Shown here: positions 35,923 through 43,465 of the stretch, piece after piece
Layout: each line of letters opens with the position of its first letter
Position numbering within the stretch: the stretch's first letter is position 1
DNA from: Planctomycetota bacterium
GTDB lineage: Bacteria > Planctomycetota > UBA8742 > UBA2392
DNA: 64,000 nt
NCBI GenBank assembly: GCA_020638635.1
Contig: JACKIE010000010.1
Coordinates: 1-64,000 of the forward strand
Reading direction: 5' to 3'
The notes under the pieces: generated by a model
Databases searched by the model: none
What the model was told of the DNA's origin: nothing
What the model saw: the letters and a program-made list of their open reading frames with translations, nothing else
Position numbers and translations under genes: made by a program

Positions 35923-37659
35923 ATGAGCGACATCGAACGCGAAGTGATGGAGCAGGACGTGCTGCTCGTCGGCGCCGGGCCCGCCAACCTGGCCTGCGCC
36001 ATCAAACTCAAGCAGCTGATCAACAAGCACAACGAGAGCGCATCCACGCCGCTCAGCGCCGAGATCAGCCTGATCGAGAAAGCACCTGAGATCGGCCACC
36101 ACCAGCTTTCCGGCGCGGTGATGGATCCCAAGGGCATCTCTGAGCTCTTCCCCGACTGGCAGTCGCAGGGCTTCCCCGTTGAGTCCGAGGTCATCAACGA
36201 CGCGATGATCGAGCTCAAGAAAAACGGCAAGCGCAGCGGGCCCAAGTTCGTGCCGCCCGTGATGCGCAACCACGGCAAGTTCATCGTCAGCCTCAACAAG
36301 GTGGTGAAGTGGATGGCCGCCAAGGCGGAGGAGCTGGGCGTCAACGTGTTCCCCGGCTTCCCCGGCGCGGAGATGCTCTATGACGGCAAACGCGTGAAGG
36401 GCGTGCGCGCGCGCGACATGGGCGTGGACAAGTGGGGTGATCCGAAGGACGGCGAGTTCATGCCCGGCGGCGACCTGGTCGCCAAGGTCACCGTGCTGGG
36501 CGAGGGCACCCGCGGCTCACTGGCCAAGCACCTGATCCCCAAACTGAAACTCGATGAAAAGCGCAACCACCAGATGTACCAGATCGGCGTGAAAGAGGTC
36601 TGGAAGCTGGGAGAGAAGGGCAAGCAGGTCATCAAGAAGGGCGACGTCTACCACACCATGAACTACCCGCTGCCCAACGGCGTGTTCGGCGGCGGCTGGA
36701 TCTACGGCATGGACAACGACATGGTCAGCATCGGCCTTGTCGTGGGTCTCGACTACAAGGACCCCACCCTCGACCCGCACAAGCTGTTCCAGACCTGGAA
36801 GACCCACGCCTTCCTGCAGTCGGTTCTGGCCGACGGCGAAATCCTTCACTACGGCGCCAAGACCATCCCTGACGGCGGCTACTGGGCCATGCCGAAACTC
36901 AGCGCTGACGGCGTGCTGCTGGTCGGCGACACCGCCGGCTTCCTGAACAGCATGCGGCTTAAGGGCATTCACCTGGCCATGAAGTCAGGCATGCTCGCGG
37001 CCGAGACCATCTTCGAGTGCCTGAAGGACAACGACTTCAGCGCCGAGCGCCTGCACAAGTACCAGAACGCCTTCGAGACCAGCTGGGCCAAGGCCGAGTT
37101 GTGGTCCGTGCGCAACTTCCGCCAGGGCTTCCAGCTGAGCGAAATCTTCGGCATGGCCAACACGGCCGCGGGCCTTGCCACCGGCGGGCGCGGCTTCTTC
37201 GGCCGCCTGCGCAGCGAGCCGGACCACGAGCTCGGGCGCGTGGCCGTGCCCGGCACCACGCCCGCGCAGGACCCGGCCCAGTACGACGACAAGCTGACCT
37301 TCGACAAGCTGAAGGACGTGTACTACTCGGGCAGCACCCACGAGGAAAACCAGCCCTGCCACCTGCAGGTGACGCAGCCCGATGTGTGCGTCACAAAGTG
37401 CACGGCCGAGTACGGCAACCCCTGCCAGCACTTCTGCCCGGCCAAGGTCTACGAAATGGTGCCGCGCGACGAGGGCAAGGGCATGAGCCCGCAGTTGAAC
37501 CGGGAGGGCGAAGGCCGCGCGAACCTGCAGGGCCTGGTGCTGAAGATCAACGCAAGCAACTGCGTGCACTGCAAGACTTGCGACATCAAGGACCCCTACC
37601 AGGTCATCAACTGGGTAGTACCAGAAGGCGGCGGCGGCCCGATTTACACAGAGATGTAG
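35923..37659 (+). CDS. Electron transfer flavoprotein-ubiquinone oxidoreductase
   Basis: 578 residues, near the length of mitochondrial ETFDH. N-terminal FAD-binding VLLVGAGPANLACAI, a membrane-associated ubiquinone-binding middle with the GGGWIYGMDNDMVSIGLVVG block, and a C-terminal 4Fe-4S domain with CQHFCPAKVYE and NCVHCKTCDIKDP. It takes electrons from reduced ETF (fatty-acid or amino-acid oxidation) and passes them to quinone. ETF genes are not in the window. It is followed by a perfect hairpin shared with the convergent aldo/keto reductase. Confidence 0.93.
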   Translation: MSDIEREVMEQDVLLVGAGPANLACAIKLKQLINKHNESASTPLSAEISLIEKAPEIGHHQLSGAVMDPKGISELFPDWQSQGFPVESEVINDAMIELKKNGKRSGPKFVPPVMRNHGKFIVSLNKVVKWMAAKAEELGVNVFPGFPGAEMLYDGKRVKGVRARDMGVDKWGDPKDGEFMPGGDLVAKVTVLGEGTRGSLAKHLIPKLKLDEKRNHQMYQIGVKEVWKLGEKGKQVIKKGDVYHTMNYPLPNGVFGGGWIYGMDNDMVSIGLVVGLDYKDPTLDPHKLFQTWKTHAFLQSVLADGEILHYGAKTIPDGGYWAMPKLSADGVLLVGDTAGFLNSMRLKGIHLAMKSGMLAAETIFECLKDNDFSAERLHKYQNAFETSWAKAELWSVRNFRQGFQLSEIFGMANTAAGLATGGRGFFGRLRSEPDHELGRVAVPGTTPAQDPAQYDDKLTFDKLKDVYYSGSTHEENQPCHLQVTQPDVCVTKCTAEYGNPCQHFCPAKVYEMVPRDEGKGMSPQLNREGEGRANLQGLVLKINASNCVHCKTCDIKDPYQVINWVVPEGGGGPIYTEM

Positions 37660-37674
37660 CCGTGGCACATGCGG

Positions 37675-37695
37675 AGTGGCACTGCGCGTGCCACT
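37675..37695. terminator. Bidirectional hairpin between convergent genes
   Basis: Perfect stem AGTGGCAC/GTGCCACT with a five-base loop, between the ETF-QO stop and the aldo/keto reductase stop. No T tract. Confidence 0.55.
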
Positions 37696-37706
37696 GCCCG
37701 CATCAC

Positions 37707-38681
37707 CTACTTCTTCCCCATGGTGGGCGGGAAGATTTCGTCGATCTTCTTGCTTACCTCTGGCGTGATCTGCACCTTCAGCGCATCGAGATTGTGCTTC
37801 AGTTGCTCGAGCTTGGTCGCGCCGGTGATCACGCTGCTTACGCCCTTCTGGGCGAGGCACCAGGCGATCGCCAGCTGCGCGCGCGTTACGCCCATTTCAT
37901 CCGCCAGCGTCTTAAACTTCTTCACGCGCTGCTTGTTGTCTTCGGTCAGGTACGAGTTGCGCAGGTTTTCGCTGCGCCACAGGCGCGCGCCCTCGGGCAG
38001 GCCGTCGTCGTACTTGCCGCTCAGCAGACCGCTGGCCAGCGGGCTCCAGGTCACCACGCCCATGCCCAACTCTTCCGTCGTCGGCTGCACCTCCGTGTGA
38101 TAGCGGTGGCGCGCGACCAGGCTCAGCTGCGGCTGCTCCACGCGCGGCGGGTAGGCGTACCATTCCTTGGCGGCCGTGGCTGCGGCGTGGATCTGCTCCG
38201 CGCTGTGCTCGCTGGTGCCCCAGTACAGCACTTTGCCTTGGCGGATCAGGTCGCTCATGGCGCAGGCGGTTTCCTCGGCCGGCGTGTTGGGGTCCGGCCG
38301 GTGGCAGAAGTAGATGTCCACGTAATCGGTGCCGATGCGCTTGAGCGATTTCTCGATGCTCTCGAAGATGTGCTTGCGCGAGAGGCCGGTGTCGTTGACG
38401 TCCTCGGACATGGGCCAGAAGCACTTGGTGCTGATCACCAGCTCGTGGCGCGGCAACTCTTTGAACACGCGGCCCATGGCCTTCTCGGCCTCGCCCTTTT
38501 CGTAGATGTCGCTGATGTCGAAGAAGTTCACGCCGGCCGAGTAGGCGTGTTTGATGATGCTCTCGACGGTGTCTTCGTCTTTGACGCTGGCGCCGTAGGT
38601 GGTCCAGCCGCCCAGGCTGAGCGCCGAAAGGCGCAGGCCCGACTTGCCCATGTAGCGGTACTGCATGTCAGCGTTGAACAT
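37707..38681 (-). CDS. Aldo/keto reductase (Kv-beta-like)
   Basis: 324 residues. TIM-barrel with the catalytic tetrad visible: Asp and Tyr in FFDISDIYEKG, Lys in VISTKCFWP and His in YFCHRPDPNTP. The NADPH-binding end contains VITGATKLEQLKHNL. The sequence resembles the AKR6/voltage-gated K+ channel beta-subunit group, which includes bacterial aldehyde reductases. Start has GGGAAGC upstream; an internal ATG five codons later is possible. Substrate unknown. Confidence 0.9.
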   Translation of the reverse strand: MFNADMQYRYMGKSGLRLSALSLGGWTTYGASVKDEDTVESIIKHAYSAGVNFFDISDIYEKGEAEKAMGRVFKELPRHELVISTKCFWPMSEDVNDTGLSRKHIFESIEKSLKRIGTDYVDIYFCHRPDPNTPAEETACAMSDLIRQGKVLYWGTSEHSAEQIHAAATAAKEWYAYPPRVEQPQLSLVARHRYHTEVQPTTEELGMGVVTWSPLASGLLSGKYDDGLPEGARLWRSENLRNSYLTEDNKQRVKKFKTLADEMGVTRAQLAIAWCLAQKGVSSVITGATKLEQLKHNLDALKVQITPEVSKKIDEIFPPTMGKK

Positions 38682-38771
38682 GGTTGCTTCCCGTTTGCGG
38701 TCAGATTAGGGCCCGTAACACCTGGCGCAAAGCATCTGTTCTGAATCAACTGGATTGACTTGCGAGGGGCA

Positions 38772-38845
38772 TGACGCGAAGACCGCGAAGGTACGCGAAG
38801 GAATGCGCCCGCAGTTCTTCGCACATCTTCGCGACCTTCGCGTCA
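38772..38845. repeat. GCGAAG-type inverted repeat
   Basis: 29-base arms (about 24 matches), made of TGACGCGAAG/CGCGAAG words, in the gap between the aldo/keto reductase and ruvA. Same style as the CCACGAAGG elements elsewhere in the window. Confidence 0.65.
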
Positions 38846-38852
38846 ATGCAGT

Positions 38853-39446
38853 TCAAACCATCTGCAGCGCCTGGCGAACTAGCTCTTCGGTGCTGGCGTT
38901 GGCGCCCAGTTTCTCGGCGGCTTTGGTTACGGCCGCTTCGCTTTTGTTCTGGGGGTAGCCGAGCGCCAGCAGCGCGAGGATGGCGTCGTTCTGGAGCGCG
39001 GGCGTCCCGCCCGCTGCAGTGCGGACGGGACGTCCGCGCTCCATCTTGGCAAAATCATCGCGCAGCTCGGTGACCATGCGCTCGGCGGTCTTGGGGCCTA
39101 TGCCCTTAAACCGTTTCAGGCCGGCCACGTCGGCGGCGGCCACCAGGCTTATGATCTGGTCCGGGTCCGCGGCGCACATCACGGTAATCGCCGTCGCCGG
39201 GCCGATGCCCTTGACGGTGATCAGGGCGCGGAACAGGTCGCGCTCGCGGTCGGTCAGGAAGCCGAACAGGCGCTCTTCGCCCTGCTCGGCGTTGATGGTG
39301 TGATGCAACAGCAGCAGCGCTTCGCCGCCCTTCAGCTTGCCGCTGGTCGAGAGCGGCACCGCAATGCGATAGCCCACGCCGCCGGCCTCAAGCACCACAG
39401 TGCCGGGCAGCATCGAGTGAATCTTGCCTCGGATGAACTCGTACAT
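38853..39446 (-). CDS. ruvA: Holliday junction helicase subunit RuvA
   Basis: 197 residues. The OB-fold domain (MYEFIRGKIHS...GVGYRIAVPL) is followed by two helix-hairpin-helix motifs (VKGIGPATAITVM and FKGIGPKTAERMV), then the C-terminal domain that contacts RuvB (about 153-197). RuvA binds Holliday junctions and targets RuvB. Residues 135-152 of the flexible linker (ERGRPVRTAAGGTPALQ) are encoded by a 23-bp-arm palindrome (38992-39043). No ruvB or ruvC is adjacent. Confidence 0.93.
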   Translation of the reverse strand: MYEFIRGKIHSMLPGTVVLEAGGVGYRIAVPLSTSGKLKGGEALLLLHHTINAEQGEERLFGFLTDRERDLFRALITVKGIGPATAITVMCAADPDQIISLVAAADVAGLKRFKGIGPKTAERMVTELRDDFAKMERGRPVRTAAGGTPALQNDAILALLALGYPQNKSEAAVTKAAEKLGANASTEELVRQALQMV

Positions 39447-39452
39447 AGGTAA

Positions 39453-39536
39453 GCAGGGATTAGGTTGTAGGTGTTAGGTTGTAGAAAAGGCCGCAAGCTA
39501 CAACTTACAACCTACTCCCTACAACCTAATCCCTGC
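39453..39536. repeat. Long inverted repeat between ruvA and gpmI
   Basis: Arms start GCAGGGATTAGGTTGTAGG and return as its complement, with internal GGTTGTAG repeats. It occupies most of the divergent promoter region of ruvA and gpmI. Confidence 0.75.
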
Positions 39537-39571
39537 CCCCTGAAACCTGAAACCTGTAGTATCTTGCCCCC

Positions 39572-41116
39572 ATGAGCAAGCCGAAGCCTGTACTACTCGT
39601 GATCATGGACGGCTGGGGCGTCGCCCCGCCCGGGCCCGCAAACGCCGTCACGGCCGCCAACCCGGAGACCTTCAACCGGCTCTGGAGCAGCGAGCCCCAC
39701 ACCGTGATCGAGGCCAGCGGCGAAGACGTCGGCCTGCCGCCCGACCAGTTCGGCAACTCGGAAGTCGGCCACCTCAACCTCGGCGCCGGCCGCATCGTCT
39801 GGCAGGAAATCACCCGCATCAACAAGGACATCCGCGAAGGGCGCTTCGCCAAAAACCCCGCGCTGGCCAAAGCGCTTGAGGCCGCGCGCCCCCACAGTGA
39901 AGAAGGCGGCTGCATCCACCTGATGGGCCTGGTCAGTGACGGCGGCGTGCACTCCAGCGACGTGCAGTACTTCGCGCTGCTGGACTGGCTGAAAACCGCC
40001 GGCTTCCCCGGTGAGCGCGTGTTCTTCCACGTCATCACCGACGGACGCGACACCAACCCCCACGGCGGCATCGAATACGTGGACAAGCTGCAGGAAAAAA
40101 TGGCGCAGACCGGCATCGGCCGCGTCGCCAGCCTCAGCGGCCGTTACTACGCCATGGACCGCGACAAGCGTTGGGAGCGCACACAGAAAGCCTGGGACGT
40201 GTACACCCTGGGCGAGGGCGAGATCGTGCCCGACGTGCTGGAGGCGATCCGCGACAGTTATGCCAAGGGCGTCAGCGACGAGTTCATCACACCCAAGCTG
40301 ATCACCGAGCACGACCGGCCCCTGGGGCTGATCCGCGACAACGACGTGGTGATCTGGTTCAACTTCAGGGCCGACCGCGCGCGGCAGTTCTGCTGGGCGC
40401 TGACGAAAGACAAGTTCGACGGCTTCACGCGCCGCAAACAGCCGCGCGCCACGCTGGTGACCATGACGCCCTATGCGGCGGACATCCCGGCGGAGGTGCT
40501 GTACGAGCCGCAGTCACTCAAGAACACCCTGGGCGAATACCTGGCGGGGCTGGGCCTGCACCAGTTCAGGTGCGCCGAGACCGAGAAGTACGCGCACGTT
40601 ACCTACTTCTTTAATGGGGGCATCGAGCAGCCCAACCCGGGTGAAGAGCGCGCGCTGGTGCCGTCACCCAAGGTCGCGACCTACGACCTGCAGCCGGAGA
40701 TGAGCGCCGGAGCGGTCACCGATAACGTGGAAGCGGCGATCCGCTCCGGCCGTTTCGACTTCGTGCTGGTGAACTACGCGAACCCGGACATGACCGGCCA
40801 CACCGGCGTGTTCGAGGCGGCAGTGAAGGGCGTGCAGGCCGTGGACGCGGGCTTGAAGCGGATCGTTGCGGCGGCCCAGGAAAAGGGTTTCGCGGTGCTG
40901 GTGACGGCCGACCACGGCAACGTCGAGGAAATGCAGATCGAGGGGCGCACCAGCACGCAGCACAGCCACAACAAGGTGCCGCTGATATTGACAGGTCAAC
41001 ACCCCGCGCGGAAGCTGAAGGAAGGCGGCAAGCTGGCGGACGTGGCGCCCACGGTGCTGGAGCTGATGGGGCTGAAGCAGCCGGCCGAGATGACCGGCGA
41101 GTCGCTGCTGGAGTAG
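39572..41116 (+). CDS. gpmI: 2,3-bisphosphoglycerate-independent phosphoglycerate mutase
   Basis: 514 residues, the family's usual length. Metal ligands in VIMDGWG (Asp) and TADHGNVEEM (Asp-His), the phosphoserine nucleophile in FGNSEVGHLNLGAGR, and the phosphatase/transferase core VLVNYANPDMTGHTG. It interconverts 3- and 2-phosphoglycerate in glycolysis using Mn2+. Two small genes and pgi follow closely in the same direction. Confidence 0.95.
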   Translation: MSKPKPVLLVIMDGWGVAPPGPANAVTAANPETFNRLWSSEPHTVIEASGEDVGLPPDQFGNSEVGHLNLGAGRIVWQEITRINKDIREGRFAKNPALAKALEAARPHSEEGGCIHLMGLVSDGGVHSSDVQYFALLDWLKTAGFPGERVFFHVITDGRDTNPHGGIEYVDKLQEKMAQTGIGRVASLSGRYYAMDRDKRWERTQKAWDVYTLGEGEIVPDVLEAIRDSYAKGVSDEFITPKLITEHDRPLGLIRDNDVVIWFNFRADRARQFCWALTKDKFDGFTRRKQPRATLVTMTPYAADIPAEVLYEPQSLKNTLGEYLAGLGLHQFRCAETEKYAHVTYFFNGGIEQPNPGEERALVPSPKVATYDLQPEMSAGAVTDNVEAAIRSGRFDFVLVNYANPDMTGHTGVFEAAVKGVQAVDAGLKRIVAAAQEKGFAVLVTADHGNVEEMQIEGRTSTQHSHNKVPLILTGQHPARKLKEGGKLADVAPTVLELMGLKQPAEMTGESLLE

Positions 41117-41124
41117 AGTGCGCA

Positions 41125-41478
41125 ATGCCCGAGTTCATCACCGCCAGCAGGGCAACCCATAGCCCGGTCAATCTTTGGCAGGTGGGCACGACTCACGGGC
41201 GCAGGTTCATCGCGTACCTGGAATTGGACGACCACGACGCGCCTGAAGGCGGCGAAGTCTCGCTGGATGCCGAGGCTATCGGCGGCCCCGACGACGGCTG
41301 GCTGCAGGAGGTCATGCAACATGCCCGCGTTCCATCCAGAAGAGAGCGCGGCTCGGGTCGGTTTGTGGTATTATGGAGCTTGCGATTGGCCCCCGGCGAG
41401 CGCTGGAACCTCACGCTGAGGCTCAACGGGCAGGCAATCGCAACCCGGACCATACGCATCACCGAGGCAAAGCAATGA
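41125..41478 (+). CDS. Hypothetical protein, beta-rich
   Basis: 117 residues, beginning nine bases after gpmI. Beta-strand-rich end (RWNLTLRLNGQAIATRTIRI); no signal or membrane segment. Its stop overlaps the next start (ATGA). No family recognised. The position suggests co-transcription between two glycolytic genes. Confidence 0.5.
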   Translation: MPEFITASRATHSPVNLWQVGTTHGRRFIAYLELDDHDAPEGGEVSLDAEAIGGPDDGWLQEVMQHARVPSRRERGSGRFVVLWSLRLAPGERWNLTLRLNGQAIATRTIRITEAKQ

Positions 41479-41636
41479 GCAAGGCCAGGAAAAAAGCAGC
41501 ACCCGCCGAGGTGAGGTCGGACACCTGCCTTGTCATCTACACCGACAAAGACGGCCGGGAAGTCGTCAAGGAACAAACCGCAGAATGGCGCACCGTGCGC
41601 CCGCCGAAGCGAGACCGCAAGCGCAAGGCAAGCTAA
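41475..41636 (+). CDS. Small basic hypothetical protein
   Basis: 53 residues, strongly basic at both ends (MSKARKKAAP... and PPKRDRKRKAS) with a beta-like middle (TCLVIYTDKDGREVVKE). Coupled to the previous gene by ATGA overlap and seven bases from pgi. No family known. Confidence 0.5.
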   Translation: MSKARKKAAPAEVRSDTCLVIYTDKDGREVVKEQTAEWRTVRPPKRDRKRKAS

Positions 41637-41643
41637 CCGCGGG

Positions 41644-42912
41644 ATGGCCATCAAACTCGACATCAGCAACCTGCTTGAGCCGGCCGTGGGCGAACACGGC
41701 CTGGGCGAAGACGCCGTCGCGGCGCTGGATTCGCACGTCCTGGAGTATCGCCAGACTCTGGCCGCCGAGCGCGCCTACGGCCTGCACGCGCACATGGGCC
41801 TGGCCCACGACGCCGAGATGCTCGAAAACATCCTGCGCGCCACCCAGCCGCTGCTGGGCAGGCACAGGCACATCGTGTTGCTGGGCATCGGTGGCAGCTC
41901 GCTGGGTCTGCAGATGCTGGTGCACGCGCTGCAGCCGCGCGGGCCCGCACTGCACGTGGTGGATAACACCGACCCGACGCTCTTTGCCGAGATACGCGAG
42001 GCGATCGAGCTTGAGCACACGCTGTTCATCCCGGTCAGCAAGTCCGGCGGCACGATCGAGACCGTGGCCGCGCTCGGCTACTTCGCCGGCGAGCTGGCCA
42101 AGGCGGGCCTGAAACTCGCTGACCACATGCTGGCTATCACCGACCCCGCAAAGGGCCACCTGCGCGAATTCGCGGAGCGGCACGCCATTCCGACCGCGGA
42201 GATCCCACCCGCCGTGGGCGGCCGTTTCAGCGTGCTGACCGCGGCCGGGCTGGCGCCCGCGGCGCTGATGAACATCGACATTGCGGCGCTGCTGCAGGGC
42301 GCAGCTCGCACGGCCGAGCTGTGCACCAGCGGAGTGACAGCCGACGACTGGCCCGCCACACTGGGCCTGCTGGCGCCGGAGCTGTGCCTGAAGCGCGGCA
42401 AGCACAGCCTGGTGGTGATGCCCTACAGCTCAAGGCTCGCGTACCTGTCGAGCTGGTTCGTACAGCTGTGGGACGAGTCCCTGGGCAAGGACGGCAAGGG
42501 CCAGGCGGCGATCCCGGCAGTGGGCGCGACGGACCAGCACTCGCAGCTGCAGCTTTTCCTGGAGGGCCCGAACGACAAGGCGCTGCTGTTCATGCGGGTG
42601 GAGAAGCATCGGCCGGACATCCGGCTGGGCGAGTTCGAGTGGGAGCATTTCGGCGCGGGTTACGTGCGGGGCAAGACGCTGGGCGAGGTGATCAACTCGC
42701 AGCAATCGGGCACGGCGCAGGCCTGCACCGAGCGCAAGCGCCCCAACGCGACGCTGACCCTGCCACATCTTGACGCGTCAACACTGGGCGAGCTGGTGAT
42801 GGGGCTGGAGATCGCGACGACGTATGCCGGCTGGGCATTTGGCGTGAACCCCTACGACCAGCCGGCGGTCGAACTCGGCAAGCGCATCAGCCGCCGCATG
42901 CTTGGCGCGTAA
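41644..42912 (+). CDS. pgi: Glucose-6-phosphate isomerase
   Basis: 422 residues, a short-form bacterial PGI. Sugar-isomerase motifs: LLGIGGSSLGLQ, VSKSGGTIET (phosphate-binding serine/threonine loop), GATDQHSQLQL and the C-terminal FGVNPYDQPAVELGK with the catalytic-region Lys. It interconverts glucose-6-phosphate and fructose-6-phosphate. It lies seven bases after the small basic gene, so gpmI to pgi is probably one transcript. Confidence 0.93.
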   Translation: MAIKLDISNLLEPAVGEHGLGEDAVAALDSHVLEYRQTLAAERAYGLHAHMGLAHDAEMLENILRATQPLLGRHRHIVLLGIGGSSLGLQMLVHALQPRGPALHVVDNTDPTLFAEIREAIELEHTLFIPVSKSGGTIETVAALGYFAGELAKAGLKLADHMLAITDPAKGHLREFAERHAIPTAEIPPAVGGRFSVLTAAGLAPAALMNIDIAALLQGAARTAELCTSGVTADDWPATLGLLAPELCLKRGKHSLVVMPYSSRLAYLSSWFVQLWDESLGKDGKGQAAIPAVGATDQHSQLQLFLEGPNDKALLFMRVEKHRPDIRLGEFEWEHFGAGYVRGKTLGEVINSQQSGTAQACTERKRPNATLTLPHLDASTLGELVMGLEIATTYAGWAFGVNPYDQPAVELGKRISRRMLGA

Positions 42913-42921
42913 TCACTTCTC

Positions 42922-43186
42922 AACTGCCGTTGACCACGAAGGACACGAAGGACCACCAAGGCTTCGGCGCGGTTGTTCGCTTTGACGCCTGACGGTTGGG
43001 GAGAAGAAAACACCGAGATACTGCACACACAAAGGAAATGGTGGCCGGGATTCCCACCCAGACTTCGTTCCTCGTAGAGAAGGAGTTGCAATCTTCCATC
43101 GTGGCTCTGAACCCGATCGGCGGAACAGCGCACAAGCACCAACGGGCCTTCGTGGTCCTTCGTGTACTTCGTGGTGAAAAGCAGTT
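42922..43186. repeat. 265-bp element bounded by 40-bp inverted repeats
   Basis: Left arm 42922-42961 and right arm 43147-43186 share about 35 of 40 bases when one is reversed (AACTGC...ACCACGAAG...GACCAC.AAGG). The 185-base interior has no gene of note. The layout is like the element at 19998-20247. Confidence 0.75.
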
Positions 43187-43232
43187 CCCGGCGGTTGCTA
43201 TTGACTCGTCAACTTTGGCGGGATAGCCTTTT

Positions 43233-43362
43233 TTCATCGCCGAGTCGCGCCAGGCAAAGGCGCGAGCGGGGGACCCAGGTTTCTGGGGCTAATCGCGCCA
43301 GCGTAGGGCTACTCTTCGGCCCGAGCCCGTCAGCTAACCCCGCAGGCGTTGGAGAGGAGCCG
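43233..43362 (+). ncRNA. Cyclic di-AMP riboswitch (ydaO-yuaA type)
   Basis: The conserved ydaO blocks occur in order: ATCGCCGAGTCGCG, GGGGGACCCA, TTTCTGGGGCTAATC, then the diagnostic CCCGTCAGCTAACCCCGCAGG ending in GAGAGGAG. It lies about 100 bases upstream of a K+ transporter, the classic target of this riboswitch. Downstream, CTCCAACG (43385-43392) can pair with CGTTGGAG inside the aptamer end (43347-43354), and CCGGCAGG/CCTGCCGG (about 43411-43434) forms a hairpin before the GTG start; these are candidate expression-platform structures. In known cases c-di-AMP binding turns expression off. Confidence 0.88.
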
Positions 43363-43465
43363 CCCGGCGCGAATCGAGACGCGCCTCCAACGGCATCCTC
43401 ATTTGCGTGCACCGGCAGGATTACTAGCCTGCCGGGCGGTTGGCGCATGGCGCGCCGGGGGTGAC

